From positions 1-8,337 of the forward strand of contig JABIUG010000348.1 in the NCBI GenBank assembly GCA_018700655.1: a stretch of 8,337 nucleotides of DNA, in the 5' to 3' direction. The notes under the pieces were generated by a model. The model worked only from the letters and a program-made list of their open reading frames with translations. It was not told the DNA's origin and made no database searches. Made by a program: the position numbers and the translations under genes. The stretch is from Rhodospirillaceae bacterium (lineage in GTDB: Bacteria > Pseudomonadota > Alphaproteobacteria > SP197). Below are positions 1-5,946 of this stretch, one piece after another (the stretch's first letter is position 1; each line of letters begins with the position of its first letter).

Positions 1-420
1 CTGGTCCGCCGCAGTGCCGGTCTCGATGCCGGCGTGATTGTCCTCATGACATGCGACAATGCCCGGTTCGTCGTTGCATCCAAGGTCGGGGGTGTCGTGC
101 TGTGTGTCGATCACAGAGCAGGCCATGGGGGAACAAACACGCCGTTTCCCGGCTGGTTCAGCCAGTTGGAGACCGGTCTGGAACGTGACGGTGCACTGGC
201 GATCATGGCCATTGCACTGGCGATCGAGCGGGCAAGGTCCATCCATGGCCCCGTGGTTGCCGATGTGATGGGGACGGCAAGCCTGATGACCCCCTCCGGG
301 CCTGTCAGGATAGAAAGCGGCTACAACACCGCTGCTTCCCTTGCCGTCTTCAGCGTGACCGATCAGGGCTTCATTCCGTTCCGGTCAACCGATCCCCTGG
401 GTCTTTCCGGCATCGAATGA
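1..420 (+). CDS. 3' part of a gene of uncertain function (possible substrate-binding-protein C-terminus)
   Basis: The reading frame is open from the first base of the window to a TGA at 418-420, giving about 139 residues, so the true start lies outside. The GTG at 34 is in frame but has no convincing ribosome binding site and need not be the start. The protein is not firmly recognised. Its last 70 residues have a helix-rich stretch (AIMAIALAIERA), then TPSGPVRIES, then a strand ending in a DQGFIPF-like segment and a DP near the end. This order resembles the C-terminal lobe of type-1 periplasmic binding proteins of the branched-chain amino acid, urea or amide kind. That is a weak by-eye resemblance; the first half does not show it clearly, and no signal peptide can be judged. 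A urea or amide binder would suit the nearby urease, but the genes are 5 kb apart on opposite strands. It is confidently coding; the function is unsure. Confidence 0.6.
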   Translation: MVRRSAGLDAGVIVLMTCDNARFVVASKVGGVVLCVDHRAGHGGTNTPFPGWFSQLETGLERDGALAIMAIALAIERARSIHGPVVADVMGTASLMTPSGPVRIESGYNTAASLAVFSVTDQGFIPFRSTDPLGLSGIE

Positions 421-425
421 CACCG

Positions 426-650
426 GACCGCGAGCCTTCCCTGCATGACCGGAAAAACAACGCTCGTCTGTGTCAGGGACGCCCGGATATGCGCAGGCAT
501 GTCATCGGGGCCTTCCGCATCATGCTCAAATTGTGACCCTTCCGGACCGAGGCGCGCGAAGAACGCCTCGAGATTTCGTTTGGTGCCGTCCTTGGCGCTG
601 GCGCCCATTTTTGGCTTGAAGGGCATCAGTCTGATCGATGGCGGCACAGT
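426..650 (-). pseudogene. Decayed remnant of a YjbQ/UPF0047 (secondary thiamine-phosphate synthase) family gene
   Basis: The minus strand encodes a segment matching the middle of YjbQ/UPF0047 proteins. It reads NLEAFFARLGPEG, then HDAEGPDDMPAHIRASL, then FPVMQGRLAV. E-G-x-D-D-M-P-x-H-I is the family signature, also present in E. coli YjbQ. After GRLAV (about 426) the expected LGTWQGIYLxEHR block is absent, and the sequence runs into the 3' end of the convergent neighbouring gene. The expected N-terminal part (HTSASLTIxENADPDV) is eroded. A KDGTKRNLE segment sits where DPDVRRDLE is expected, and a possible earlier piece (DIT..., then ALCRH) lies upstream in another frame at about 655-710. Intact members are about 135-140 residues; only about 70 are recognisable here. 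The remnant therefore looks truncated at both ends and frameshifted. The family assignment is strong, the pseudogene status is likely, and an expressed short protein is improbable. Confidence 0.72.
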
Positions 651-740
651 GCCTGAAGATCTACGGCCGCGCCAATCTGGTTTTTTGTGATGTCGGTAGG
701 GCAGATCTCACGGATTGATGGCCGAACACGCGATTCTTCT

Positions 741-1997
741 CTAGCGCCGGCTCATCTGGGCAATATCGCGATCCATCTGGTTGCGCAGCGCCAGGCGGGC
801 CGAAATGCCCGAAGTTCGCGGCAATTGCACGAAATCACGCTGTTCTTCGCTGGGAACTGCCGCGCTTCGGGTCATCCGGAAGAGCGCGAAACCGCCAAGG
901 GCAAAGATCGCCGCTGCCGGAAACCAGAAATAGCCGGCCGGGCCAAGGAACTGCATGGCGCCACCGGCGATGGCAGGGCCGGCCATGCCGCCGATCCCGT
1001 TGGCCAAGAGCAAGCCGCTTGAGGCGGCAACCATCTGCTTGGGCTGGAGGTGATCGTTGGTATGGGCAACCGCCAGCGAATAGAGCGGCATCGTAAGACC
1101 GCCGACTACCGCCACTGCGCACATTTGCGCAACGGGTGATGGTGCGATGGCGATGGCGGCGATGGACGCGCTGACGCCGCCGACAAGGGCGACGCCGGTC
1201 AGGATCAGCCTGCGGTCATAACGATCGCTCAGACGCCCGATCGGCCAGACCAGAATGGTCCCACCGACGATCGAAGCGGCTGTGAAGATTGAGATGTCTT
1301 CGATGTCCATGCCGATCGATCGGCCATAAACCGCAGCGAGCCAGACCAGGGCGCCTGCCGTTGCACCGTTGATCAGGGCGCCGGCGACACCCAGAGGCGA
1401 GATCGAATAGAGCTTGCGCAGGCTGAACCGCTCCTGCTCCTCGAACTTCGGCGCTGAATACGTCGTCAACGCAACCGGAACCAAGCCAACCGAGACCAGA
1501 ACAGAGGCCAGAATGAAAAGGTCATAGCCGGTGGTTCGCCCGAGATTAAGCAACAGAGGCCCGGTCGCCATCGCGCCGGTCATGACCATCATGTAGATCG
1601 AAAGCAGCTGGCCGCGATTCTCGTTGGTTGAACGATCGTTTATCCAGCTCTCGGCAACGATAAAGAGGCCGATGTAACAGAAGCCCGTAAGGACGCGCAG
1701 GGCGCTCCAGACGATCGGCTCGACAAAGACCGCATGCATAAGGGCGATTGCCGAGGCGATTGAGGCCAGGGCGCCAAAGACGCGAATGTGACCGACACGG
1801 CTGATCAATCGTGGCGTCACCACCGACCCCAGGACAAATCCCGCGTAGTAGCTCGACATCACGACGCCGGTCATCAGCGCGGAGAAATCCTCGACCGAAG
1901 CGCGCACACCAAGAAGTGAGCCTTGCAGGCCGCTTCCCATCATCAACAGTGAGATTCCGACGAGCAGAGCCCAGACCGACACAATTGCAGCGAACAT
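741..1997 (-). CDS. MFS transporter, YcaD-like
   Basis: This encodes a 418-residue inner-membrane protein with about twelve hydrophobic segments in two halves. It belongs to the major facilitator superfamily and most resembles the YcaD group. Diagnostic stretches are VAESWINDRSTNENRG followed by LLSIYMMV (residues about 114-138), matching YcaD VVESALMCSGTSRNRG and AYMMV, and the second-half cytoplasmic loop WPIGRLSDRYDRR (about 251-263), an MFS motif A. The last 40 or so residues form a hydrophilic cytoplasmic tail. I chose the ATG at 1997 because GGAG lies seven bases upstream (2005-2008 on the complement). The frame extends to a TTG at 2045, but that has no ribosome binding site and would add 16 residues ahead of the first membrane helix. 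The substrate cannot be told. The gene is divergent from the cyanophycin synthetase-like gene and probably monocistronic. The terminal TAG is at 741-743; no clear terminator follows. Confidence 0.9.
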   Translation of the reverse strand: MFAAIVSVWALLVGISLLMMGSGLQGSLLGVRASVEDFSALMTGVVMSSYYAGFVLGSVVTPRLISRVGHIRVFGALASIASAIALMHAVFVEPIVWSALRVLTGFCYIGLFIVAESWINDRSTNENRGQLLSIYMMVMTGAMATGPLLLNLGRTTGYDLFILASVLVSVGLVPVALTTYSAPKFEEQERFSLRKLYSISPLGVAGALINGATAGALVWLAAVYGRSIGMDIEDISIFTAASIVGGTILVWPIGRLSDRYDRRLILTGVALVGGVSASIAAIAIAPSPVAQMCAVAVVGGLTMPLYSLAVAHTNDHLQPKQMVAASSGLLLANGIGGMAGPAIAGGAMQFLGPAGYFWFPAAAIFALGGFALFRMTRSAAVPSEEQRDFVQLPRTSGISARLALRNQMDRDIAQMSRR

Positions 1998-2199
1998 GAT
2001 CGTACTCCAAGCCCAAGCGGCGCGCGCGTATGCAGGAAAATGCAACGCGAATCCACTACTACTTGCACCTTGATCCCGACCCTTGGTCCAGATGATTCAA
2101 GGCGACAGGGATGTCAGCGGCACAGGCAGCCATGCCGTTGCTCAATCGGGCTTCGTGCATTGATGGTTTGTGCCCTTAGGATGGGGTTCCGATGATGCA
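1998..2199. promoter_or_regulatory. Divergent promoter region between the MFS and cyanophycin synthetase-like genes
   Basis: About 200 bases separate two genes transcribed away from each other, so both promoters should be here. A six-base inverted repeat, CCTTGA (2068-2073) and TCAAGG (2097-2102), encloses a smaller palindrome, GACC CTT GGTC (2078-2088). Its position would suit an operator, but such repeats also arise by chance. For the plus-strand gene a poor sigma-70-like pair can be drawn: TTGCTC (2138-2143), 17 bases, then TGATGG (2161-2166). If real, it would rule out the GTG start at 2170. No convincing minus-strand promoter was found. No regulator gene lies next to it. Confidence 0.35.
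2005..2008 (-). promoter_or_regulatory. Ribosome binding site that decides the MFS start
   Basis: GGAG on the minus strand lies seven bases before the ATG at 1997. The longer in-frame TTG alternative at 2045 has no purine-rich element in front of it. Confidence 0.6.
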
Positions 2200-4197
2200 A
2201 TGGCGAGCGCACGTGTCATGACTGAAGCCTCGATTGCCGCGATTCATATGTTCGACGGCCCAAACATCGATCTGCCGACGGCGTCAGTGCGCCTTACCGT
2301 GCGTCCCGATCTCCTTCCCCCTGTGGGGAGTGTGGATCGCGCGGCGGTGCTCGCGATCCTTGAGATGCATGTCCTGCGGCGCGGTTCCGGCCGGTTGAGT
2401 CCCGAAATCGAGGCGATGTTCGGCGCTGCGCAAGAGGCTGATCTGGCTTCCTGGGTCAGTGCGTTGGCTATCGAACTGCAGCGCCTGTTCGATGAGGATG
2501 TCGCGCATTGGAAGGTTGGGCGGCCGAGGCCAAACGGGAACCTGGTTGTTTGTTACGCCTATGAGAACCGAGACATCGGGAGTTGGGCCGGTCCGGCGGC
2601 CTGTGATCTTCTTGTTATGGCGGCTGTCGGGGGCGGTGGGACCGATGGCGAACTGCCGCGCGGTTTGCGCCGCTTCCTTCAAGTTACTCAAGCGCGCTGC
2701 CGCGATGACCTGATGGTCGTGTTGCTTCGTGAGATCAAACGACGGGGCATACCCTATCGGCGCCTCGTCGATTCCGGCCGGACGCGGCGGCTCCTGCAGT
2801 TGGGCCATGGCGTCCATCAGCGTCAGGCCAATGGCACGGTGACCGATCGCAGCAGTGCGGTCGCAAACATTGTCACGGCGAGCAAACACCAGACTCTGCG
2901 CATGCTTGATCGCGTCGGTGTACCGGTACCGCGACAGAGGATGGTAACGAGCAATGCGGCTGCGAAGAGCGTTGCAGAGGTGTTTGGCTACCCGTTGGTG
3001 GTCAAACCGGACCGGGGCACCGGCGGAATCGGGATCACAGCGGGCGTTGCTGACGAGGCAGAGCTGTTTGACGCTATCGCGCGAGCCCGGCCCTTTGCCG
3101 AAGCTGTTGCGGTGGAAGAGTTCATCGAAGGTGAGGATCGCCGCCTGATGATGTGCGATGGCAAGATGGTGGCCGCCACGCAGCGCCTTCGTGCACAGGT
3201 CGTGGGCGATGGGCGTCAATCCATTCGGAGTTTAATCGAAGAGGTCAACGCCGACCCGAGAAGGGGAGAAAAAGGCGTTTCCATACTGACTCGGCTGGAG
3301 ATCGACGCCGCGATGCTTGCCGTGCTGACCGCACAAGGCATCACGCCCGATGACGTCCCTGCACGTGATCAAAGAGTGCTGCTGCGCACGACGGCAAACC
3401 TGAAATCCGGTGGGCAACCCGTCGACGTGACCGATCAGGTGCACCCCGACAATCGTTTGATGGCCGAAGTCACTGCCGATGCCATCGGGCTTGATATCTG
3501 CGGGGTCGATTTTGTCACGACCGACATATCGCGTTCCTGGCGTGAGATCCGATCCGCCGTGGTCGAGGTCAACCTATCGGCCTCGGTTGCCATGTACGAT
3601 TTCATCGACGGTGATCGGCACGGTGTTGTGCGCAAGGCAATCGAGGTTTTTTTCCCGCAGGGAAGTGATGGCCGCATTCCGCTGCTTGTGGTTGCGGCAG
3701 GGCATGCTGAGCGTGCCCTCGCGGTGGCACGTTGTGCCGCCGACCGCTTTGTCATGCTTGGCAAGAAAGTGGCGTTGAGCGATGGGCAAGACGTCTGGCT
3801 GGACGAACACGTCTGCAGGAACGGCTGCGAAACGGTGGCCGAAGCAGCCGAGATGTTGTTGGCACATCCCCATAGCGAGGTAGCAATCCTGGCGCTTGAT
3901 GCCCCGGTGTTGCTGAAGTCGGGCCTTCCCTGGCCTGATTGTGACCTGGCTGTTTTGGACCCCGATGGCCTCGACGGTCGCTCTCTGGAGGTCCTGGGCG
4001 TGCTCGCCCGTGCGGCGCGACGGGGTGTGCTGAAGGTCGGATCAGAAGAGAACGGGCCTTCGCTCCTGGGTGGCCTCGAAGTTTCGTGTCACGTTCACCT
4101 GCCCATGGTTGATGGGGCTGATGCGCCCGATGAACTGGGCCACGCGATCGAGACGATCATGGCGATGGAGCCGCACACCCAAGCTGAAGAAGATTGA
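2200..4197 (+). CDS. Cyanophycin synthetase-like protein, CphA2-type (ATP-grasp with degenerate Mur-ligase half)
   Basis: This encodes about 665 residues, cytoplasmic. The N-terminal domain opens with AIHMFDGPNID, matching the CphA start IQTLRGPNIW. The ATP-grasp domain follows: LLQLGHG (about 200-204), the nucleotide loop VVKPDRGTGGIGI with Lys269, VEEFIEGEDRRLM, then NADPRRGE, RTTANLKSGG, VDVTDQVHPDN, GVDFVTTDIS and the metal-binding ExN (Glu456, Asn458). A shortened Mur-ligase-like tail begins at RIPLLVV (about 492). Where CphA1 has TGTNGKTTTT, this protein reads AAGHAERALA, so the second ATP site is lost, and the central and C-terminal Mur parts are missing (CphA1 is about 870-900 residues). 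CphA1 alternates Asp and Arg addition; CphA2 lacks a working Mur half and polymerises beta-Asp-Arg dipeptides. That activity here is an inference. The start is uncertain: ATGs at 2200 and 2218 both suit the family N-terminus, while the GTG at 2170 adds an unmatched extension. The stop is one base from the convergent SDR stop. Confidence 0.88.
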   Translation: MASARVMTEASIAAIHMFDGPNIDLPTASVRLTVRPDLLPPVGSVDRAAVLAILEMHVLRRGSGRLSPEIEAMFGAAQEADLASWVSALAIELQRLFDEDVAHWKVGRPRPNGNLVVCYAYENRDIGSWAGPAACDLLVMAAVGGGGTDGELPRGLRRFLQVTQARCRDDLMVVLLREIKRRGIPYRRLVDSGRTRRLLQLGHGVHQRQANGTVTDRSSAVANIVTASKHQTLRMLDRVGVPVPRQRMVTSNAAAKSVAEVFGYPLVVKPDRGTGGIGITAGVADEAELFDAIARARPFAEAVAVEEFIEGEDRRLMMCDGKMVAATQRLRAQVVGDGRQSIRSLIEEVNADPRRGEKGVSILTRLEIDAAMLAVLTAQGITPDDVPARDQRVLLRTTANLKSGGQPVDVTDQVHPDNRLMAEVTADAIGLDICGVDFVTTDISRSWREIRSAVVEVNLSASVAMYDFIDGDRHGVVRKAIEVFFPQGSDGRIPLLVVAAGHAERALAVARCAADRFVMLGKKVALSDGQDVWLDEHVCRNGCETVAEAAEMLLAHPHSEVAILALDAPVLLKSGLPWPDCDLAVLDPDGLDGRSLEVLGVLARAARRGVLKVGSEENGPSLLGGLEVSCHVHLPMVDGADAPDELGHAIETIMAMEPHTQAEED

Positions 4198-4198
4198 T

Positions 4199-4954
4199 TC
4201 ATATCCCGACGATGGTGTCGCCGCCGTTGGGGCTGATGCACTGGCCGGTGATGAAGCTTGCCTGATCGGATGCCAGAAACACCACGGCATGGCACATCTC
4301 TTCGGGCTGCGCCCAGCGGCCCATCGGGATGAGTTTGGCGCGATCATCGATGTAGTCCTGGCCCTTGGTGATCGTCATGTCGGTCAACACACAGCCTGGC
4401 GCGACGGCATTGACCCGGATGTTGTGGGGCGCAAATTCTTTGGCCCATGCCTTTGTCAGGCCGAGCAGGGCGGCCTTGGCCCCGCAATAGGGTGAATCCA
4501 GATGATGCCCGGTCATGCCCCAGATCGAGGCGATGTTGACGATTGCGCCGGAACCGCGTGCTTTCATGCCTGGAATGACGGCCTGGGTGGCAAAGAACGA
4601 ACCCTTCACGTGGACATCGAAGGTGCGTTGAAAGTCGGCTTCGCTGGTCTCTTCCAGGAATCCGCCGCCGCCGATCCCGGCATTGTTCACCAGAATGTCG
4701 ATCCGGCCGAAATGTTCCTCCGCCTCGGCGAATTTTGCCTGCGTCGCTTTGACGTCGGTGACATCGCTGACGATGGTGAAGACTTCGCCGCCCGCCGCAC
4801 GGATTTGCTCGGTGCCATCGGCGGCAAGATCGCCGTCGATGTCCTGGATCACGATCGCCGCACCCTCGGCGGCCATCAGCAGCGCATCGGTCAGGCCCAT
4901 GCCACGGCCAGAGCCGGTGATCAGGGCAACCTTGCCTTCAAGCAGTTTCGTCAT
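4199..4954 (-). CDS. Short-chain dehydrogenase/reductase (FabG-like), His in place of the tetrad Asn
   Basis: This encodes 251 residues, the full length of a classical SDR, and a soluble NAD(P)-dependent oxidoreductase. The cofactor loop TGSGRGMG is at 13-20, with Asp38 at the end of the second strand (IVIQDID), which favours NAD(H). Asp64, NNAG (90-93), Ser143, and Tyr156-x3-Lys160 (SPYCGAK) follow, then the VNAVAPGCVLTDM segment and a closing ISPNGGDTIVGI. The catalytic Asn of the SDR tetrad is replaced by His115 (DVHVKGSF). The same change occurs in the SDR domain of peroxisomal multifunctional enzyme type 2, so activity is likely kept. AAAGGGA seven bases before the ATG is a good ribosome binding site. 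It lies 19 bases after the upstream SDR gene, so the two should be co-transcribed. The substrate is unknown; the FabG-like label describes the fold, not a fatty-acid role. Confidence 0.92.
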   Translation of the reverse strand: MTKLLEGKVALITGSGRGMGLTDALLMAAEGAAIVIQDIDGDLAADGTEQIRAAGGEVFTIVSDVTDVKATQAKFAEAEEHFGRIDILVNNAGIGGGGFLEETSEADFQRTFDVHVKGSFFATQAVIPGMKARGSGAIVNIASIWGMTGHHLDSPYCGAKAALLGLTKAWAKEFAPHNIRVNAVAPGCVLTDMTITKGQDYIDDRAKLIPMGRWAQPEEMCHAVVFLASDQASFITGQCISPNGGDTIVGI

Positions 4955-4961
4955 GTCGAGA

Positions 4962-4968
4962 TCCCTTT
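4962..4968 (-). promoter_or_regulatory. Ribosome binding site of the second SDR gene
   Basis: AAAGGGA on the minus strand sits in the 19-base gap between the two SDR genes, seven bases ahead of the ATG at 4954. It supports both that start and independent translation within one transcript. Confidence 0.65.
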
Positions 4969-4973
4969 GCAGA

Positions 4974-5726
4974 TCATTGCATCACCGAGCCGCCGGTCGC
5001 CAGCACGGTCTCGCCGGTGATGAAACGGTTGGCCGGTGAAGCAAGGTAGGCGACGGTTTCAGCGATGTCGGAAGGTTCGGCGGCGTAACCGACGGGGATC
5101 TTCGGGATGGCTTTGGCGAGCCAGCCCTGGCTTTTGGCCCGTTCCGTCGCAACCGCGCCGGGGCTGACGCCGTTGACCATGATGCCCTTGGGCGCAAGTT
5201 CCTCGGCAAAGGTACGGATTACGCTCAACAGCGCTGCCTTCGACGCGGCGTAATGCGGCATCGAGAGTTTCGGGACATAGGCATCGCAGGTCACGATCGA
5301 AACCATGCGCCCGTACCCGGCCTCGATCATCGGATCCATGAAGGCGCGGCAGGTGAGAAAGACGCTCAGTGTGTTGATGTCGAACACGCGGCGCCAGGAC
5401 TCGACTGTGATTTCCTGAATCGTCTCAGCGGGATAGACACCGGCATTGTTGGCCAGAACATCGACCCGGCCGGAGCCCGATAGGACGGCATCACGCGCCG
5501 CGAGCACGCTGGCTTCGTCGGTGACATCGGTGCCATGGCCATGGGCGCGCTCACCCAGCCGCCCGGCGGCGTCCTTGGCAGCGGCCTCGTCGATGTCGAG
5601 AATCCAGACGGTTGCGCCCGCCTTGTGAAGGCGTTCGGCAATGGCAAAGCCGATCCCCTGCGCCGCTCCTGTTACTACGGCGACCTGCCCGTCGAACTGA
5701 TTCTTGTCCAAGACCGAACTCTCCAT
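4974..5726 (-). CDS. Short-chain dehydrogenase/reductase, Thr at the catalytic Ser position
   Basis: This encodes a 250-residue classical SDR with a short N-terminal extension. The cofactor loop TGAAQGIG is at 19-26, Asp44 ends the second strand (WILDID, favouring NAD(H)), and Asp67, NNAG (93-96), tetrad Asn118 (DIN) and Tyr159-x3-Lys163 (HYAASK) follow. Counting back the usual 13 residues from the tyrosine lands on Thr146 (SIVTCDAY), where nearly all active members have Ser; a Ser is present three residues earlier (143). The protein ends in GETVLATGGSVMQ. The ribosome binding site before the ATG at 5726 is weak (GCGGA). It is the first gene of a probable two-gene operon with the next SDR, and it follows the urease genes after a 220-base gap holding a hairpin-rich repeat, so it may have its own promoter. 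The two SDRs are clearly different sequences rather than a recent duplication. The substrate is unknown. Confidence 0.92.
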   Translation of the reverse strand: MESSVLDKNQFDGQVAVVTGAAQGIGFAIAERLHKAGATVWILDIDEAAAKDAAGRLGERAHGHGTDVTDEASVLAARDAVLSGSGRVDVLANNAGVYPAETIQEITVESWRRVFDINTLSVFLTCRAFMDPMIEAGYGRMVSIVTCDAYVPKLSMPHYAASKAALLSVIRTFAEELAPKGIMVNGVSPGAVATERAKSQGWLAKAIPKIPVGYAAEPSDIAETVAYLASPANRFITGETVLATGGSVMQ

Positions 5727-5786
5727 GTGCTGTCCGCGCGATAGTTGCGTGGTGTTTTGTCCGGGTCAAACCGGGCTTCGTGTTTC

Positions 5787-5925
5787 TTTCCCCTCTCCCG
5801 CTCGCGGGAGACGGAGGGACCCGACGCGTCAGGGTGCTTCAGGCGCTCCCGCTCACCCTGCTGCGACCAGGTCCGGCCCTTGGCCGGACAAGTCTCCGCA
5901 CCCTCTTCCCGTCGGGGCGAGGGAA
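5787..5925. repeat. Multi-hairpin palindromic intergenic element (REP/MITE-like)
   Basis: Four inverted repeats are packed in about 130 bases. CTCCCGC (5795-5801) pairs with GCGGGAG (5804-5810). CAGGGTG (5830-5836) pairs with CACCCTG (5854-5860). GTCCGGCC (5871-5878) pairs with GGCCGGAC (5882-5889). CCCTC (5901-5905) pairs with GAGGG (5919-5923), with an inner CCC/GGG. The outer ends are themselves rough inverted copies of each other (CCCTCTCCCG at one end, CGGGGCGAGGG at the other). The composition is unlike the flanking coding DNA. This is the look of the mobile palindromic elements scattered between genes in alphaproteobacteria. Placed after the ureC stop, it could also attenuate or protect urease mRNA, but there is no T-run for a standard terminator. 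Multi-copy status cannot be shown from one window. Confidence 0.6.
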
Positions 5926-5946
5926 TTTTCGCCAAACCTCCAGCGA

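Noticed and set aside
661..686. Plus-strand T-run (TTTTTT at about 680-686) as a terminator
   Set aside because: Only a three-base stem (CCA/TGG) precedes it, and it lies more than 250 bases after the nearest plus-strand stop.
445..690. Open frame of 81 codons on the plus strand in the gap after the first gene
   Set aside because: It has no recognisable motif or ribosome binding site and lies opposite the YjbQ-like remnant, whose coding strand explains the open frame.
1998..2045. Extension of the MFS gene to a TTG start at 2045
   Set aside because: It has no ribosome binding site, and the added residues precede the first membrane helix without family support, whereas GGAG is well placed before the ATG at 1997.
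2284..3219. Long minus-strand open frame (311 codons) opposite the synthetase-like gene
   Set aside because: The plus-strand protein matches cyanophycin synthetase throughout this interval; the antisense frame shows no family motif.
2147..5782. Identical 11-mer CGGGCTTCGTG at 2147-2157 and 5772-5782, both upstream of genes
   Set aside because: Exact 11-base matches are expected several times by chance in a window of this size, and the surrounding bases do not extend the match.
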